DNA from: Clostridia bacterium
GTDB taxonomy: Bacteria > Bacillota > Clostridia > Oscillospirales > Oscillospiraceae
NCBI GenBank assembly: GCA_021153265.1
Contig: JAGKTU010000080.1
Coordinates: forward strand, 1 to 9,583
Length of the DNA: 9,583 nt
Direction of reading: 5' to 3'
Position 1 is the first letter of the stretch; each line of letters opens with the position of its first letter. The translations under genes were made by a program, and so were the position numbers. The notes under the pieces were generated by a model. The model saw nothing but the letters and a program-made list of their open reading frames with translations, was not told where the DNA came from and did no database searches. Shown here in pieces: positions 1-6,929 of the stretch.

Positions 1-138
1 CTGGCTGCCATCGGTTTGAATACCAGCCTTACCGACTTCAAGAAAGCCGGATTGAAACCCATGTTCTACGGAATCACCATTGACACATTGGTCACATTGA
101 CTGCGTTGGCTGTCATTTGGTGCATGGGATTGATGTAA
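1..138 (+). CDS. YeiH-family (UPF0324) putative sulfate exporter family membrane protein, 3' end only
   Basis: Frame 1 is open from the first base to a TAA at 136-138 and gives the last 45 residues of a membrane protein. The visible part starts LAAIGLNTSLTDFKKAG and ends in a hydrophobic helix (ITIDTLVTLTALAVIW). The AIGLNTS stretch, followed by a short basic loop and a last transmembrane helix, is typical of the C terminus of YeiH/UPF0324 proteins, often named putative sulfate exporters though their substrate is poorly established. YeiH genes are commonly paired with a LysR regulator, and here a LysR gene converges on this one. The 5' part lies outside the window, so length and start cannot be judged. 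The family call rests on a short segment. Confidence 0.72.
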   Translation: MAAIGLNTSLTDFKKAGLKPMFYGITIDTLVTLTALAVIWCMGLM

Positions 139-204
139 ACGATGCATTTACAATCGTACTATATGCTCTGCGCAGAAGTAAGAGTAAGATTACGGTAAAT
201 ACAC

Positions 205-250
205 AAACACCTGTCCACGGCAGATTCTGCCATAGGACAGGTGTTTTTTT
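205..250 (+). terminator. Intrinsic terminator of the yeiH-like gene
   Basis: A 12-bp stem pairs 205-216 (AAACACCTGTCC) with 235-246, and seven T's follow at 244-250. The 18-base loop contains a smaller hairpin, GGCAG/CTGCC (219-223 with 227-231). It lies about 70 bases after the yeiH-like stop and just before the convergent LysR stop at 252. Read on the minus strand it has only a short, broken T tract, so it works mainly for the plus strand, perhaps weakly for lysR as well. Confidence 0.88.
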
Positions 251-251
251 G

Positions 252-1127
252 TTAGTTCCTCTTTCGGAATGCTTTGACAACGATTTCAACGAAGTCCCAG
301 ACGGGCTGGTCCAGCCACTTATCATAGAGGATACACATATACAATGCCTGGTGCCAGTTATGTAGGGGAATAAAACGGATGCCGGGACGGTTTTCGACGC
401 ACTCGTTGGGGACAAAAGCGATGCCCATGCCGTTGGCGACTAAATCCAATGCGGCGCTGGCAGTATCCACGGTGCAAACCACAGCTTCATCCGCAGGCGC
501 ACCGGTAGTCCATTCCTGGAAACTGCGGCCTACATCGTAATTAAATACAACCTGCCGTTCGCCAACCACATCTTTCGGATTGATGAAATCCCGATCAGCA
601 AGCGGGTGAGCCAGAGGAACGGCAACGAAGAAATCTCTCTCATACAACTTGCGGAAATGTAGGCTGCGGTCTCGGTCAGAGGAGTCTACGATCGCCATAT
701 CCAGCTTTTCTTGACGCACCATATCCATCAGCTGCTCTGAGGAGGATTCTGTCATATGAAAACGAATACGACTGTTGGTTCGAGTGTATTTTACCATCTC
801 CCGGGCCAGAATGCCATCTAACGTGCCGGAGACCACACCCATACGGATAACGACAGGCGCTTTGCTGCGGCTATCGCGCAACAGCAGAGATGCGCTGTGC
901 AGCTTGGTGATGGACTCGTCTACGGTCTGCTGATAGAAACGACCTTCCTCGGTCAATCGAATGTTGCGACCTACTTTCTCAAAAAGTCTTACTCCGCCCA
1001 ATGAGTTTTCCAGGTTGTGGATGGCGCTGCTAAGTGCGGGCTGAGAGATGCCGAGCCGTGCTGCCGCAGTGGTATAGTGTTCCGTTTGTGCCAACACAGA
1101 AAAATAAAGCAGATAGTTATAGTTCAT
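252..1127 (-). CDS. LysR-family transcriptional regulator
   Basis: This 291-residue protein has the usual LysR length. Residues 3-60 form the winged helix-turn-helix: TTAAARLGISQPALSSAI at about 19-36 is the recognition helix region, followed by LGGVRLFEKVGRNIRLTEEG, the family's wing. Residues from about 90 to 290 fit the periplasmic-binding-protein-like effector domain. The ATG (complement of 1125-1127) is preceded by GGAGG (complement of 1134-1138) with 6-base spacing, which settles the start. It converges on the YeiH-like gene and diverges from the hydrogenase operon. LysR regulators often bind their own divergent promoter region, so it could control itself, the hydrogenase genes, the YeiH-like gene or several of these. 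The effector cannot be told from sequence; a sulfur-related signal is possible through the YeiH link. Confidence 0.95.
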   Translation of the reverse strand: MNYNYLLYFSVLAQTEHYTTAAARLGISQPALSSAIHNLENSLGGVRLFEKVGRNIRLTEEGRFYQQTVDESITKLHSASLLLRDSRSKAPVVIRMGVVSGTLDGILAREMVKYTRTNSRIRFHMTESSSEQLMDMVRQEKLDMAIVDSSDRDRSLHFRKLYERDFFVAVPLAHPLADRDFINPKDVVGERQVVFNYDVGRSFQEWTTGAPADEAVVCTVDTASAALDLVANGMGIAFVPNECVENRPGIRFIPLHNWHQALYMCILYDKWLDQPVWDFVEIVVKAFRKRN

Positions 1128-1145
1128 AAGCTGCCTCCGAAATCT

Positions 1146-1182
1146 ATAAGTACAAGTTATAAATAAAGTACCACAACTTTAT
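1146..1182. promoter_or_regulatory. AT-rich dyads in the lysR/hydC divergent region, candidate LysR operators
   Basis: Two dyads lie back to back. The first, at 1146-1160, reads ATAA-N7-TTAT, which fits the loose LysR box (T-N11-A inside an interrupted palindrome). The second, at 1163-1182, is a perfect 7-bp inverted repeat, ATAAAGT-N6-ACTTTAT. They sit 19-55 bases upstream of the lysR ATG and directly upstream of, and touching, the candidate -35 of the hydrogenase promoter. Binding by the adjacent LysR protein is inference; the repeats themselves are plain in the sequence. Confidence 0.5.
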
Positions 1183-1210
1183 TGGTTTTTTCAAGCGTTT
1201 TTTGTAGTAT
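1182..1210 (+). promoter_or_regulatory. Candidate sigma-A promoter for the hydrogenase operon
   Basis: TTGGTT (1182-1187) and TAGTAT (1205-1210) are separated by 17 bases. Both hexamers are imperfect (3/6 and 4/6 matches), as expected for an activated promoter. The upstream inverted repeat ends at the -35 element, which is where a LysR activator typically contacts DNA. The predicted start near 1217 would give a leader of about 125 bases. Confidence 0.35.
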
Positions 1211-1235
1211 TAATAAGGAAATTGCAAAAAAGTCT

Positions 1236-1261
1236 ATTCCGTCGCTTCCGTGCGGCGGAAT
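1236..1261 (+). other. Stem-loop in the hydrogenase operon leader
   Basis: ATTCCGTCGC (1236-1245) pairs over 10 bp, including one G-U, with GCGGCGGAAT (1252-1261) around a 6-base loop, TTCCGT. No T run follows, so it is not an ordinary intrinsic terminator. A smaller GAGG/CCTC hairpin (1273-1276 with 1285-1288) lies downstream. The element could protect the 5' end of a highly expressed mRNA or bind a regulator. The region 1128-1342 shows no convincing gene. Confidence 0.5.
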
Positions 1262-1342
1262 TCGTGCGTTTGGAGGCAAAGAGTCCTCTATTCACAAACG
1301 AGTGTTTATTCTACAAGAACAATATATATATGGAGGTTAGCA

Positions 1343-1828
1343 ATGGCACATATCAATGAGGCCGGTGTCAAGAAGATCAACGAGATCTGCGATCGTTACA
1401 TCGGCGAAAAAACTCCTCTGATGATGATCCTCAGTGACATCCAGAACGAGTACGGCTACATTCCGCTGGAGGTCCAGCAGCTCGTTTCCAAGAAGACCGG
1501 CATTTCCGTGGCAGAGATCTACGGTGTTGTCACCTTCTATTCCTTCTTTTCTTTGGAGCCGAAGGGCAAGTACGTCATCGGCTGCTGCCTGGGCACCGCT
1601 TGTTATGTTAAGGGCGCTCAGCAGATCATCGACAAATTCTCCGAGATCCTGGGTGTAAAGCCCGGTGAGACTACCGCTGACGGTTTGTTTACCATCGATG
1701 CACTGCGCTGCATCGGCGCTTGCGGTATTGCTCCTGCTGTTACCATTAACGGCAAGGTCTACCCCAAGATGACTGTGGATGCAGTCCAGGGTGTTGTGGA
1801 TGAGTATCTGGCTAAGGAGGGCAAGTAA
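1343..1828 (+). CDS. hydC: NAD(P)-linked [FeFe]-hydrogenase subunit HydC/HndA (NuoE-like, thioredoxin-fold [2Fe-2S])
   Basis: This 161-residue protein is the NuoE/HndA subunit of a soluble multimeric [FeFe]-hydrogenase. An N-terminal helical region (about 1-75, containing NEYGYIPLEV and IYGVVTFYSFF, both typical of NuoE) leads into a thioredoxin-like [2Fe-2S] domain. Its ligands are visible as C82-x4-C87 (CLGTAC) and C123-x3-C127 (CIGAC). In the complex this subunit helps pass electrons around the flavin site of the NuoF-like partner. The start is set by GGAGG at 1332-1336, six bases before the ATG. The frame stays open upstream to a GTG at 1250, but no ribosome binding site supports it. It is the first gene of hydC-hydB-hydA, and its TAA is followed at once by the next ATG. 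Codon use is biased as in highly expressed genes. Confidence 0.95.
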   Translation: MAHINEAGVKKINEICDRYIGEKTPLMMILSDIQNEYGYIPLEVQQLVSKKTGISVAEIYGVVTFYSFFSLEPKGKYVIGCCLGTACYVKGAQQIIDKFSEILGVKPGETTADGLFTIDALRCIGACGIAPAVTINGKVYPKMTVDAVQGVVDEYLAKEGK

Positions 1829-3709
1829 ATGAAGAATTTTGCTGAACTCGATCAAAAGATTTGTAGCTGCACCGATGCGCTGACCGCCAAAATGGACGGC
1901 AGTAACGGCAAGCGTGCTATTTTGCTCTGCGGCGGTACCGGTTGTATCTCCTCCAACTCCATGGATATCAAGGCCAAGTTTGAGCAGTTGGTTGCAGAGA
2001 ATGGCTTGCAGGACAAGGTGACCGTCAACATCGTTGGCTGCTTTGGTTTCTGCTCCCAGGGACCCTTCGTCAAGATCTTCCCTGAAGATACCCTGTATCG
2101 TTTGGTGACTCTGGACGATGTGGATGAGATCTTTGAAAAGGACATTATGGGCGGTGAGATCATCGAGCGCCTGCTGTATGTGGAACCCAACTCCGGCGAG
2201 AAGGTTGCCAAGCAGGAGGACATCAACTTCTACAAGAAGCAGAAGCGTGTTGCCCTCCATGGCGGCGGCGTGATCAACCCCGAAGATATCAATGAGGCTA
2301 TGGGCTATGGTGCATTCCAGGGTCTGAAGAAAGCTCTTTCCATGAAGCCTCAGGAAGTTATCGACGAGGTTCTGGCTGCTGGCCTCCGGGGCCGTGGCGG
2401 CGCAGGTTTCCCCTCTGGCCGGAAGTGGTCTTTTGCTGCAGCCAATGCTGCTGACCAGAAGTATGTGGTCTGCAACGGTGACGAAGGTGACCCCGGCGCA
2501 TTTATGGATCGCTCCATTCTGGAAGGCAATCCCTATGCGGTTATCGAAGGTATGATGATCGCCGGTTATGCCATTGGCGCTACCGAGGGTTATTTCTATG
2601 TCCGTGCTGAGTACCCCATTGCCGTTAACCGTCTGCGCAATGCTATCAAGCAGATGAACGAAGCTGGCATCCTGGGTGAAAACATTATGGGCACCGGCTT
2701 CAACTTCCAGGCTCACATCCGTCTGGGTGCCGGCGCATTCGTTTGCGGTGAGGAGATTGCTCTGCTGAACTCCATCGAGGGCAAGCGTGGTATGCCTCGT
2801 CCCCGTCCTCCTTTCCCCGCTGTGAAAGGTCTGTGGGGCAAGCCCACCATCGTGAATAACGTGGAAACTTTGGCTTGCGTTCCCTATATCCTCCGTGAGG
2901 GTGCTGCTGAATTTGCTTCCTGCGGTACTGAAAAGTCCAAGGGCACCAAGGTGTTCGCATTGGGCGGCAAGGTCAACAATGTTGGTCTGGTTGAGATCCC
3001 CATGGGTACAACCCTGCGTGAACTGATCTATGACATCGGCGGCGGTATCCCCGATGGCAAGAAGTTTAAGGCCATTCAGACCGGCGGTCCTTCCGGCGGT
3101 TGCTTGACCGAGAAGGATCTGGACGAGCCCATTGACTTTGATAACCTGGTCGCTCGTGGCTCTATGATGGGTTCCGGTGGCGCGATCGTTATGGACGAAG
3201 ACAACTGCATGGTTGACGTTGCGAAGTTCTACATGGAGTTTATCTGCGACGAATCCTGCGGTAAGTGCTCTCCCTGCCGTATCGGCACCAAGCGTATGTT
3301 GGAGATCCTGACCCGGATCACCGAAGGCAGAGGCACAATGCAGGATCTGGAGGAACTGGAAGAGTTGGGTCAGACTGTTAAGGCCAACTCCCTGTGCGCT
3401 CTGGGTCAGACCGCTGCCAACCCCATCATTTCTACCCTAACCCACTTCCGCCATGAGTACCTGGCACACATCCAGGACAAGACCTGCCCCGCAAAGGTCT
3501 GCAAGCATCTGATGACTTACACCATTGACCAGGATAAGTGCGTTGGCTGTGCCCGTTGCGCTAAGTTCTGCCCGGTGGATGCTATCGCTAAGACCACCTA
3601 CACCGCCCCCCATAACCGTCTGGCTTCCTATCAGATCGATGCAGATAAGTGTCTGAAGTGCGGTGCTTGTATTGCAACCTGTAAGCTTGACGCTATCTAC
3701 AAAAAGTAA
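1829..3709 (+). CDS. hydB: NAD(P)-linked [FeFe]-hydrogenase flavoprotein subunit HydB/HndC (NuoF-like)
   Basis: At 626 residues this matches the HydB/HndC family in length and layout. Residues 30-110 are a thioredoxin-like [2Fe-2S] domain with C34-x4-C39 and C71-x3-C75. The NuoF core follows, with the FMN/NAD(H) motif GRGGAGFPSGRKW (188-200) and CNGDEGDPGAF (215-225). C477, C480, C483 and C523 are the [4Fe-4S] site equivalent to NuoF N3. The tail holds two ferredoxin clusters: C571, C574, C577, C581 and C608, C611, C614, C618. An extra pair, C553 and C558, lies before the ferredoxin domain and may bind a metal such as zinc. The subunit oxidises or reduces NAD(P)(H) and is where flavin-based electron bifurcation occurs in characterised relatives; bifurcation here is inferred. 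AAGGAGG at 1814-1820 lies inside the end of hydC, giving coupled translation. Confidence 0.97.
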   Translation: MKNFAELDQKICSCTDALTAKMDGSNGKRAILLCGGTGCISSNSMDIKAKFEQLVAENGLQDKVTVNIVGCFGFCSQGPFVKIFPEDTLYRLVTLDDVDEIFEKDIMGGEIIERLLYVEPNSGEKVAKQEDINFYKKQKRVALHGGGVINPEDINEAMGYGAFQGLKKALSMKPQEVIDEVLAAGLRGRGGAGFPSGRKWSFAAANAADQKYVVCNGDEGDPGAFMDRSILEGNPYAVIEGMMIAGYAIGATEGYFYVRAEYPIAVNRLRNAIKQMNEAGILGENIMGTGFNFQAHIRLGAGAFVCGEEIALLNSIEGKRGMPRPRPPFPAVKGLWGKPTIVNNVETLACVPYILREGAAEFASCGTEKSKGTKVFALGGKVNNVGLVEIPMGTTLRELIYDIGGGIPDGKKFKAIQTGGPSGGCLTEKDLDEPIDFDNLVARGSMMGSGGAIVMDEDNCMVDVAKFYMEFICDESCGKCSPCRIGTKRMLEILTRITEGRGTMQDLEELEELGQTVKANSLCALGQTAANPIISTLTHFRHEYLAHIQDKTCPAKVCKHLMTYTIDQDKCVGCARCAKFCPVDAIAKTTYTAPHNRLASYQIDADKCLKCGACIATCKLDAIYKK

Positions 3710-3723
3710 GGAGGAAACGAGAA

Positions 3724-5490
3724 ATGGTAAATATTAAGATCGAAGGCGTTTCCTATCAGGTGGAAGAGGGCCTGACCATCCTGGAAGCTGCCAAAAAGTG
3801 TGGCTACGAAATTCCCTCTCTGTGTGCATTTAATCACGGTGAGTGCAATAATGGTTCCTGCCGTGTCTGCTTGGTTGAGGTGGTGGGCGCAAGAGGCCTG
3901 GTTGCTTCCTGTGTTTACCCCGTTAACGAGGGTATGGAGATCATTATCTCCAGCCCCAAGGCAGTGGATGCCCGCCGTGCTTCCGTAGAGCTGCTGCTTT
4001 CCAATCATAACATCAACTGCCAGCAGTGTGATAAGAACGGCAAGTGCGAACTGCTGCATGTGGCCGGTATCACCGGTGCCCGTGAGGGTCGCTACCAGGG
4101 CAGCAAGACCGAGACCACTTATGACGAACTGTCTCCCGCTATCATCCGTGACACTTCCAAGTGCATTCTGTGCGGTCGCTGTGTTGCTCGCTGCAAGAAT
4201 GCCCACGGCGAGGATATGGGTATCCTGGGCTTCGAGAACCGTGGTTTCAACACCATTGTTGCTCCTGCCGAGAACCGCTCTTTCCTGAACTCTCCCTGCA
4301 TCCAATGCGGCCAGTGTGTCAGCGTTTGCCCCACCGGTGCTCTGATGGAAAGGGGCGAAATCGGTAAGGTTGACGCAGCTTTCAAGGCTGGTAAGCATGT
4401 TGTGGTGCAGACCGCTCCTGCTGTCCGTGCTGCGCTGGGCGAAGAGTTCGGTATGAGCGTCGGTACTCCTGTTACCGGTAAAATGGTGGCCGCGCTGAAG
4501 CGTCTGGGCTTCCACAAGGTTTATGACACCAACTATGCTGCTGACCTGACCATTATGGAAGAAGGCACCGAGTTGCTGGGCCGTATTCAGAACGGTGGTG
4601 TGCTTCCCATGATCACCTCCTGCTCTCCCGGTTGGATCAACTATGCTGAGTACAACTACGGCGATCTGCTGCCCCATCTGTCCACCTGCAAGTCTCCCCA
4701 CCAGATGCAGGGTGCTGTGATCAAGTCCTACTATGCAGAGAAGAACGGCATTGACCCTAAGGACATCTTTGTTGTGTCCATCATGCCCTGCACTGCCAAG
4801 AAGGATGAGAAGGCTCGTGACCAGCTGAAGGTGAATGGTCTTGCTGACGTGGATGCAGTTCTGACTACCAGAGAGCTTGCCAAGATGATCAAGCGTGCAG
4901 GCATCCTGTTTACCCGTCTGCCCGATGAGGAATTCGACCAGGATCTGATGGGTGAATACACCGGCGCAGGTGTTATCTTCGGTGTCACCGGCGGCGTTAT
5001 GGAAGCTGCTCTGCGTACTGTATATTTTGTACTGACCGGCAAGGAACATGAAGCCATCAAGTTCGAGGCTGTTCGTGGCTTCGAGGGTGTCCGTGAGGCT
5101 TCTCTGGACATTAACGGACAGACCATCCATGTGGCTATCGCTCACGGTATGAAAAATGCCAAGGTGCTGCTGGACGAGATCCGCGAAGGCAAGTCCAAGT
5201 ACCACTTCATCGAGATCATGGGTTGCCCCGGTGGTTGTATCGCCGGCGGCGGCCAGCCCATTGTCCGTTCCTGCTTCCTGCCTAATGAAGCTGATGATAT
5301 CCAGGACACCTTCCGCGCAAAGCGGGCGGCTGCCCTGTACTCCGAGGACGAGCGCCAGCAGCTGCGCCAGTCCCATAAGAACACTCAGGTACAGAAACTG
5401 TACGATGAGTTCCTGGGTAAGCCTAACTCTCACAAGGCTCACGAACTGCTGCACACTACTTATCAGGCAAGGGTTGGTTTTAACGACTAA
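3724..5490 (+). CDS. hydA: [FeFe]-hydrogenase catalytic subunit HydA/HndD
   Basis: This 588-residue subunit reduces protons to H2 or oxidises H2 at the H-cluster, in the cytoplasm; no signal peptide is seen. Domains in order: a NuoG-like [2Fe-2S] ferredoxin (C34, C46, C49, C63), a His-ligated [4Fe-4S] (H95-x3-C99-x2-C102-x5-C108), two [4Fe-4S] clusters (C147, C150, C153, C157 and C192, C195, C198, C202), then the H-domain from about 225. H-domain motifs are TSCSPGW (298-304), MPCTAKK (354-360) and CPGGC (501-505). Proton-path acids E280 and E283 and S320 are kept. L1 has Ser301 where monomeric CpI-type enzymes have a cysteine, and C322 appears in STCKSP. Length and context fit HndD-type trimeric enzymes rather than monomeric CpI. 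AAGGAGG (3708-3714) overlaps the hydB stop. No HndB-like subunit or maturation gene (hydE, hydF, hydG) is present. Confidence 0.97.
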   Translation: MVNIKIEGVSYQVEEGLTILEAAKKCGYEIPSLCAFNHGECNNGSCRVCLVEVVGARGLVASCVYPVNEGMEIIISSPKAVDARRASVELLLSNHNINCQQCDKNGKCELLHVAGITGAREGRYQGSKTETTYDELSPAIIRDTSKCILCGRCVARCKNAHGEDMGILGFENRGFNTIVAPAENRSFLNSPCIQCGQCVSVCPTGALMERGEIGKVDAAFKAGKHVVVQTAPAVRAALGEEFGMSVGTPVTGKMVAALKRLGFHKVYDTNYAADLTIMEEGTELLGRIQNGGVLPMITSCSPGWINYAEYNYGDLLPHLSTCKSPHQMQGAVIKSYYAEKNGIDPKDIFVVSIMPCTAKKDEKARDQLKVNGLADVDAVLTTRELAKMIKRAGILFTRLPDEEFDQDLMGEYTGAGVIFGVTGGVMEAALRTVYFVLTGKEHEAIKFEAVRGFEGVREASLDINGQTIHVAIAHGMKNAKVLLDEIREGKSKYHFIEIMGCPGGCIAGGGQPIVRSCFLPNEADDIQDTFRAKRAAALYSEDERQQLRQSHKNTQVQKLYDEFLGKPNSHKAHELLHTTYQARVGFND

Positions 5491-5499
5491 CTTTCTGCT

Positions 5500-5534
5500 G
5501 TGCTATCCGTTAACCCCCTTGACGTTAATAGCAC
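5500..5534 (+). other. Stem-loop just after hydA
   Basis: GTGCTAT (5500-5506) pairs perfectly with ATAGCAC (5528-5534). Inside, GTTAA (5509-5513) pairs with TTGAC (5519-5523, one G-U) around a CCCCC loop. No T tract follows. It could stabilise the 3' end of the hydrogenase message, or act as a processing or regulatory element. Confidence 0.5.
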
Positions 5535-5544
5535 ACCTTCCTTC

Positions 5545-5589
5545 TGGGGGTCCCGGATTTGCCCAATCCCCGGGCCCCCACCTTCTTTT
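5545..5589 (+). terminator. GC-rich hairpin between hydA and the AICAR transformylase gene, likely a partial terminator
   Basis: TGGGGG (5545-5550) pairs with CCCCCA (5575-5580), and CCCGG (5552-5556) with CCGGG (5570-5574), with one bulged T and an extra ATT/AAT pairing near the loop. A pyrimidine tract, CCTTCTTTT, follows at 5581-5589. The stem is very stable but the T tract is interrupted, so termination is probably incomplete or context-dependent, which would lower purH-like transcription relative to the hydrogenase. No clear promoter is seen between here and 5615. Confidence 0.55.
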
Positions 5590-5614
5590 GTGATCTTAAA
5601 TAAGGAGAAACGAT

Positions 5615-6799
5615 ATGAAAGAATTTGAACTGAAATATGGTTGTAACCCCAACCAGAAGCCTGCGCACTTAGATCTGCTCAGCGGTGGCGACTTGCCTTT
5701 TGAGATCTTGAACGGCCGTCCCGGCTACATCAACTTTATGGATGCCCTGAACTCCTGGCAGCTGGTCAAGGAACTGAAGGCAGCTACCGGTATGCCTTGT
5801 GCGACTTCCTTCAAGCATGTTTCTCCCACCTCTGCTGCTGTTGGTAAGGTGCTTCCTATGGAACTGAAGAAGGCTTGCTTTGTAGAAGATGTGGCTGGCT
5901 TGGATGAGAATCCTCTGGCTTGTGCTTATGTTCGTGCCCGTGGTACTGACCGTATGTGTTCCTTCGGTGACTGGGTCGCGCTAAGTGATGTTTGCGACGA
6001 ACTGACCGCTTCTTTGATCGCCCCCGAGGTTTCCGATGGTGTGATTGCTCCCGGTTATACCGAAAAGGCTCTTCAGATTCTGAAAGGTAAGCGCAAGGGC
6101 AGCTACAATGTGGTGAAAATTGATCCCAATTATGTACCTAAGGAAGAGGAAATCGAGGAAGTCTTTGGTATTGCTTTCCACCAGGGCCGTAATAATTTTA
6201 AGATTGATGAGGCATTGCTCAGCAACATTGTTACCGAAAACAAAGAACTGCCTGCCGATGCTAAGATCGACCTGATCGTATCCCTGATCACCCTGAAGTA
6301 CACCCAATCTAACTCTGTTTGCTTTGCTTATGACGGTCAGGCAATCGGTGTGGGTGCCGGTCAGCAGAGCCGTATCCACTGTACCCGCCTGGCAGGCACC
6401 AAGGCAGACACCTGGTTCCTGCGTCAGCATCCCAAGACTCTGGATCTGAAGTTCCGTGCAGATCTGGGTCGTGCAAACCGTGACAATGTGATCGACGGCT
6501 ACATCAACGGCAACGAAGAGGATGTCTGTGCGGATGGCATTTGGCAGAGCTACTTCACCGAGCAGCCTGAGCGTTTGACCGAAGGCGACAAGAAGGCATG
6601 GCTGGCATCCCGACGCAATGTCTCGCTGGGTAGTGACGCATTCTTCCCCTTCAGTGACAATATCAAGCGTGCTTTCGCCTCCGGTGTTAAGTACATCGCA
6701 GAGCCCGGTGGCTCTATTCGCGATGATCTGGTCATCGAAGAGTGCAACAAGAAGGGCATGGTTATGGCTTTCACCGGCATGCGCCTGTTCCACCACTAA
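5615..6799 (+). CDS. Stand-alone phosphoribosylaminoimidazolecarboxamide (AICAR) formyltransferase, PurH C-terminal domain type
   Basis: This 394-residue protein matches only the AICAR transformylase half of bifunctional PurH. That half transfers a formyl group from 10-formyl-tetrahydrofolate to AICAR, giving FAICAR in late purine synthesis. It begins almost at once with LKYGCNPNQKPA, the counterpart of LRYGENPHQ at the start of that domain, so the IMP cyclohydrolase domain is absent by design rather than by truncation. The catalytic Lys-His pair is K67-H68 in SFKHVSP. Downstream motifs include QSNSVCFAYDGQ, GVGAGQQSR, SDAFFPFSDNI and EPGGSIRD, ending in FTGMRLFHH as PurH does. AAGGAG (5602-5607) sits seven bases before the ATG. 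IMP cyclohydrolase would have to be encoded elsewhere, or full-length PurH exists and this is a second copy. Codon use resembles the hydrogenase genes, so it is likely well expressed. Confidence 0.93.
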   Translation: MKEFELKYGCNPNQKPAHLDLLSGGDLPFEILNGRPGYINFMDALNSWQLVKELKAATGMPCATSFKHVSPTSAAVGKVLPMELKKACFVEDVAGLDENPLACAYVRARGTDRMCSFGDWVALSDVCDELTASLIAPEVSDGVIAPGYTEKALQILKGKRKGSYNVVKIDPNYVPKEEEIEEVFGIAFHQGRNNFKIDEALLSNIVTENKELPADAKIDLIVSLITLKYTQSNSVCFAYDGQAIGVGAGQQSRIHCTRLAGTKADTWFLRQHPKTLDLKFRADLGRANRDNVIDGYINGNEEDVCADGIWQSYFTEQPERLTEGDKKAWLASRRNVSLGSDAFFPFSDNIKRAFASGVKYIAEPGGSIRDDLVIEECNKKGMVMAFTGMRLFHH

Positions 6800-6828
6800 T
6801 CCCGGCGGTTCTTTTGATTCAACTGTGC

Positions 6829-6880
6829 AGATTGGGGAACTTGAAATACACAAAGTATATCTGCGTTCCCCAATCTTTCA
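6829..6880 (+). terminator. Terminator after the AICAR transformylase gene
   Basis: AGATTGGGGAAC (6829-6840) pairs perfectly over 12 bp with GTTCCCCAATCT (6865-6876). The loop contains a further ATAC/GTAT stem (6846-6849 with 6855-6858). A broken T tract, TCTTTCATTT, follows. It lies 30 bases after the stop and ends the upstream transcription unit. Confidence 0.8.
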
Positions 6881-6881
6881 T

Positions 6882-6910
6882 TTGAACCAAAATTCCTCGC
6901 CGGTCACAAT
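6882..6910 (+). promoter_or_regulatory. Candidate promoter for the TM1266/S-component unit
   Basis: TTGAAC (6882-6887) and CACAAT (6905-6910) are 17 bases apart, each matching the sigma-A consensus at 4/6. The site lies just after the upstream terminator and would start transcription near 6917, giving a leader of about 120 bases. Support is moderate; the need for a promoter here follows from the terminator before it. Confidence 0.4.
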
Positions 6911-6929
6911 TAACCTGACATTAAGCCCA

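Noticed and set aside
1250..1342. Upstream extension of hydC to a GTG at 1250.
   Set aside because: The start lies inside the leader hairpin with no ribosome binding site, the added residues do not look like NuoE, and the ATG at 1343 has an ideal GGAGG.
1128..1342. A Rex (NADH-sensing) operator controlling the hydrogenase operon.
   Set aside because: No TTGTTAA-N4-TTAACAA-like site is present; the dyads seen have a different sequence and spacing.
1337..2716. A long minus-strand open frame (459 codons) opposite hydC and hydB.
   Set aside because: It is the antisense shadow of two clear hydrogenase genes, created by their strong codon bias; its product resembles nothing and has no ribosome binding site.
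3697..5454. A 585-codon minus-strand open frame opposite hydA.
   Set aside because: It covers almost exactly the hydA gene in antisense. HydA has every cluster motif; the shadow has low-complexity Leu, His and Gly-rich sequence and no start signals.
5981..6853. A 290-codon minus-strand open frame opposite the AICAR transformylase gene.
   Set aside because: It is antisense to a gene with full PurH-type motifs and runs over the terminator hairpin; no independent support.
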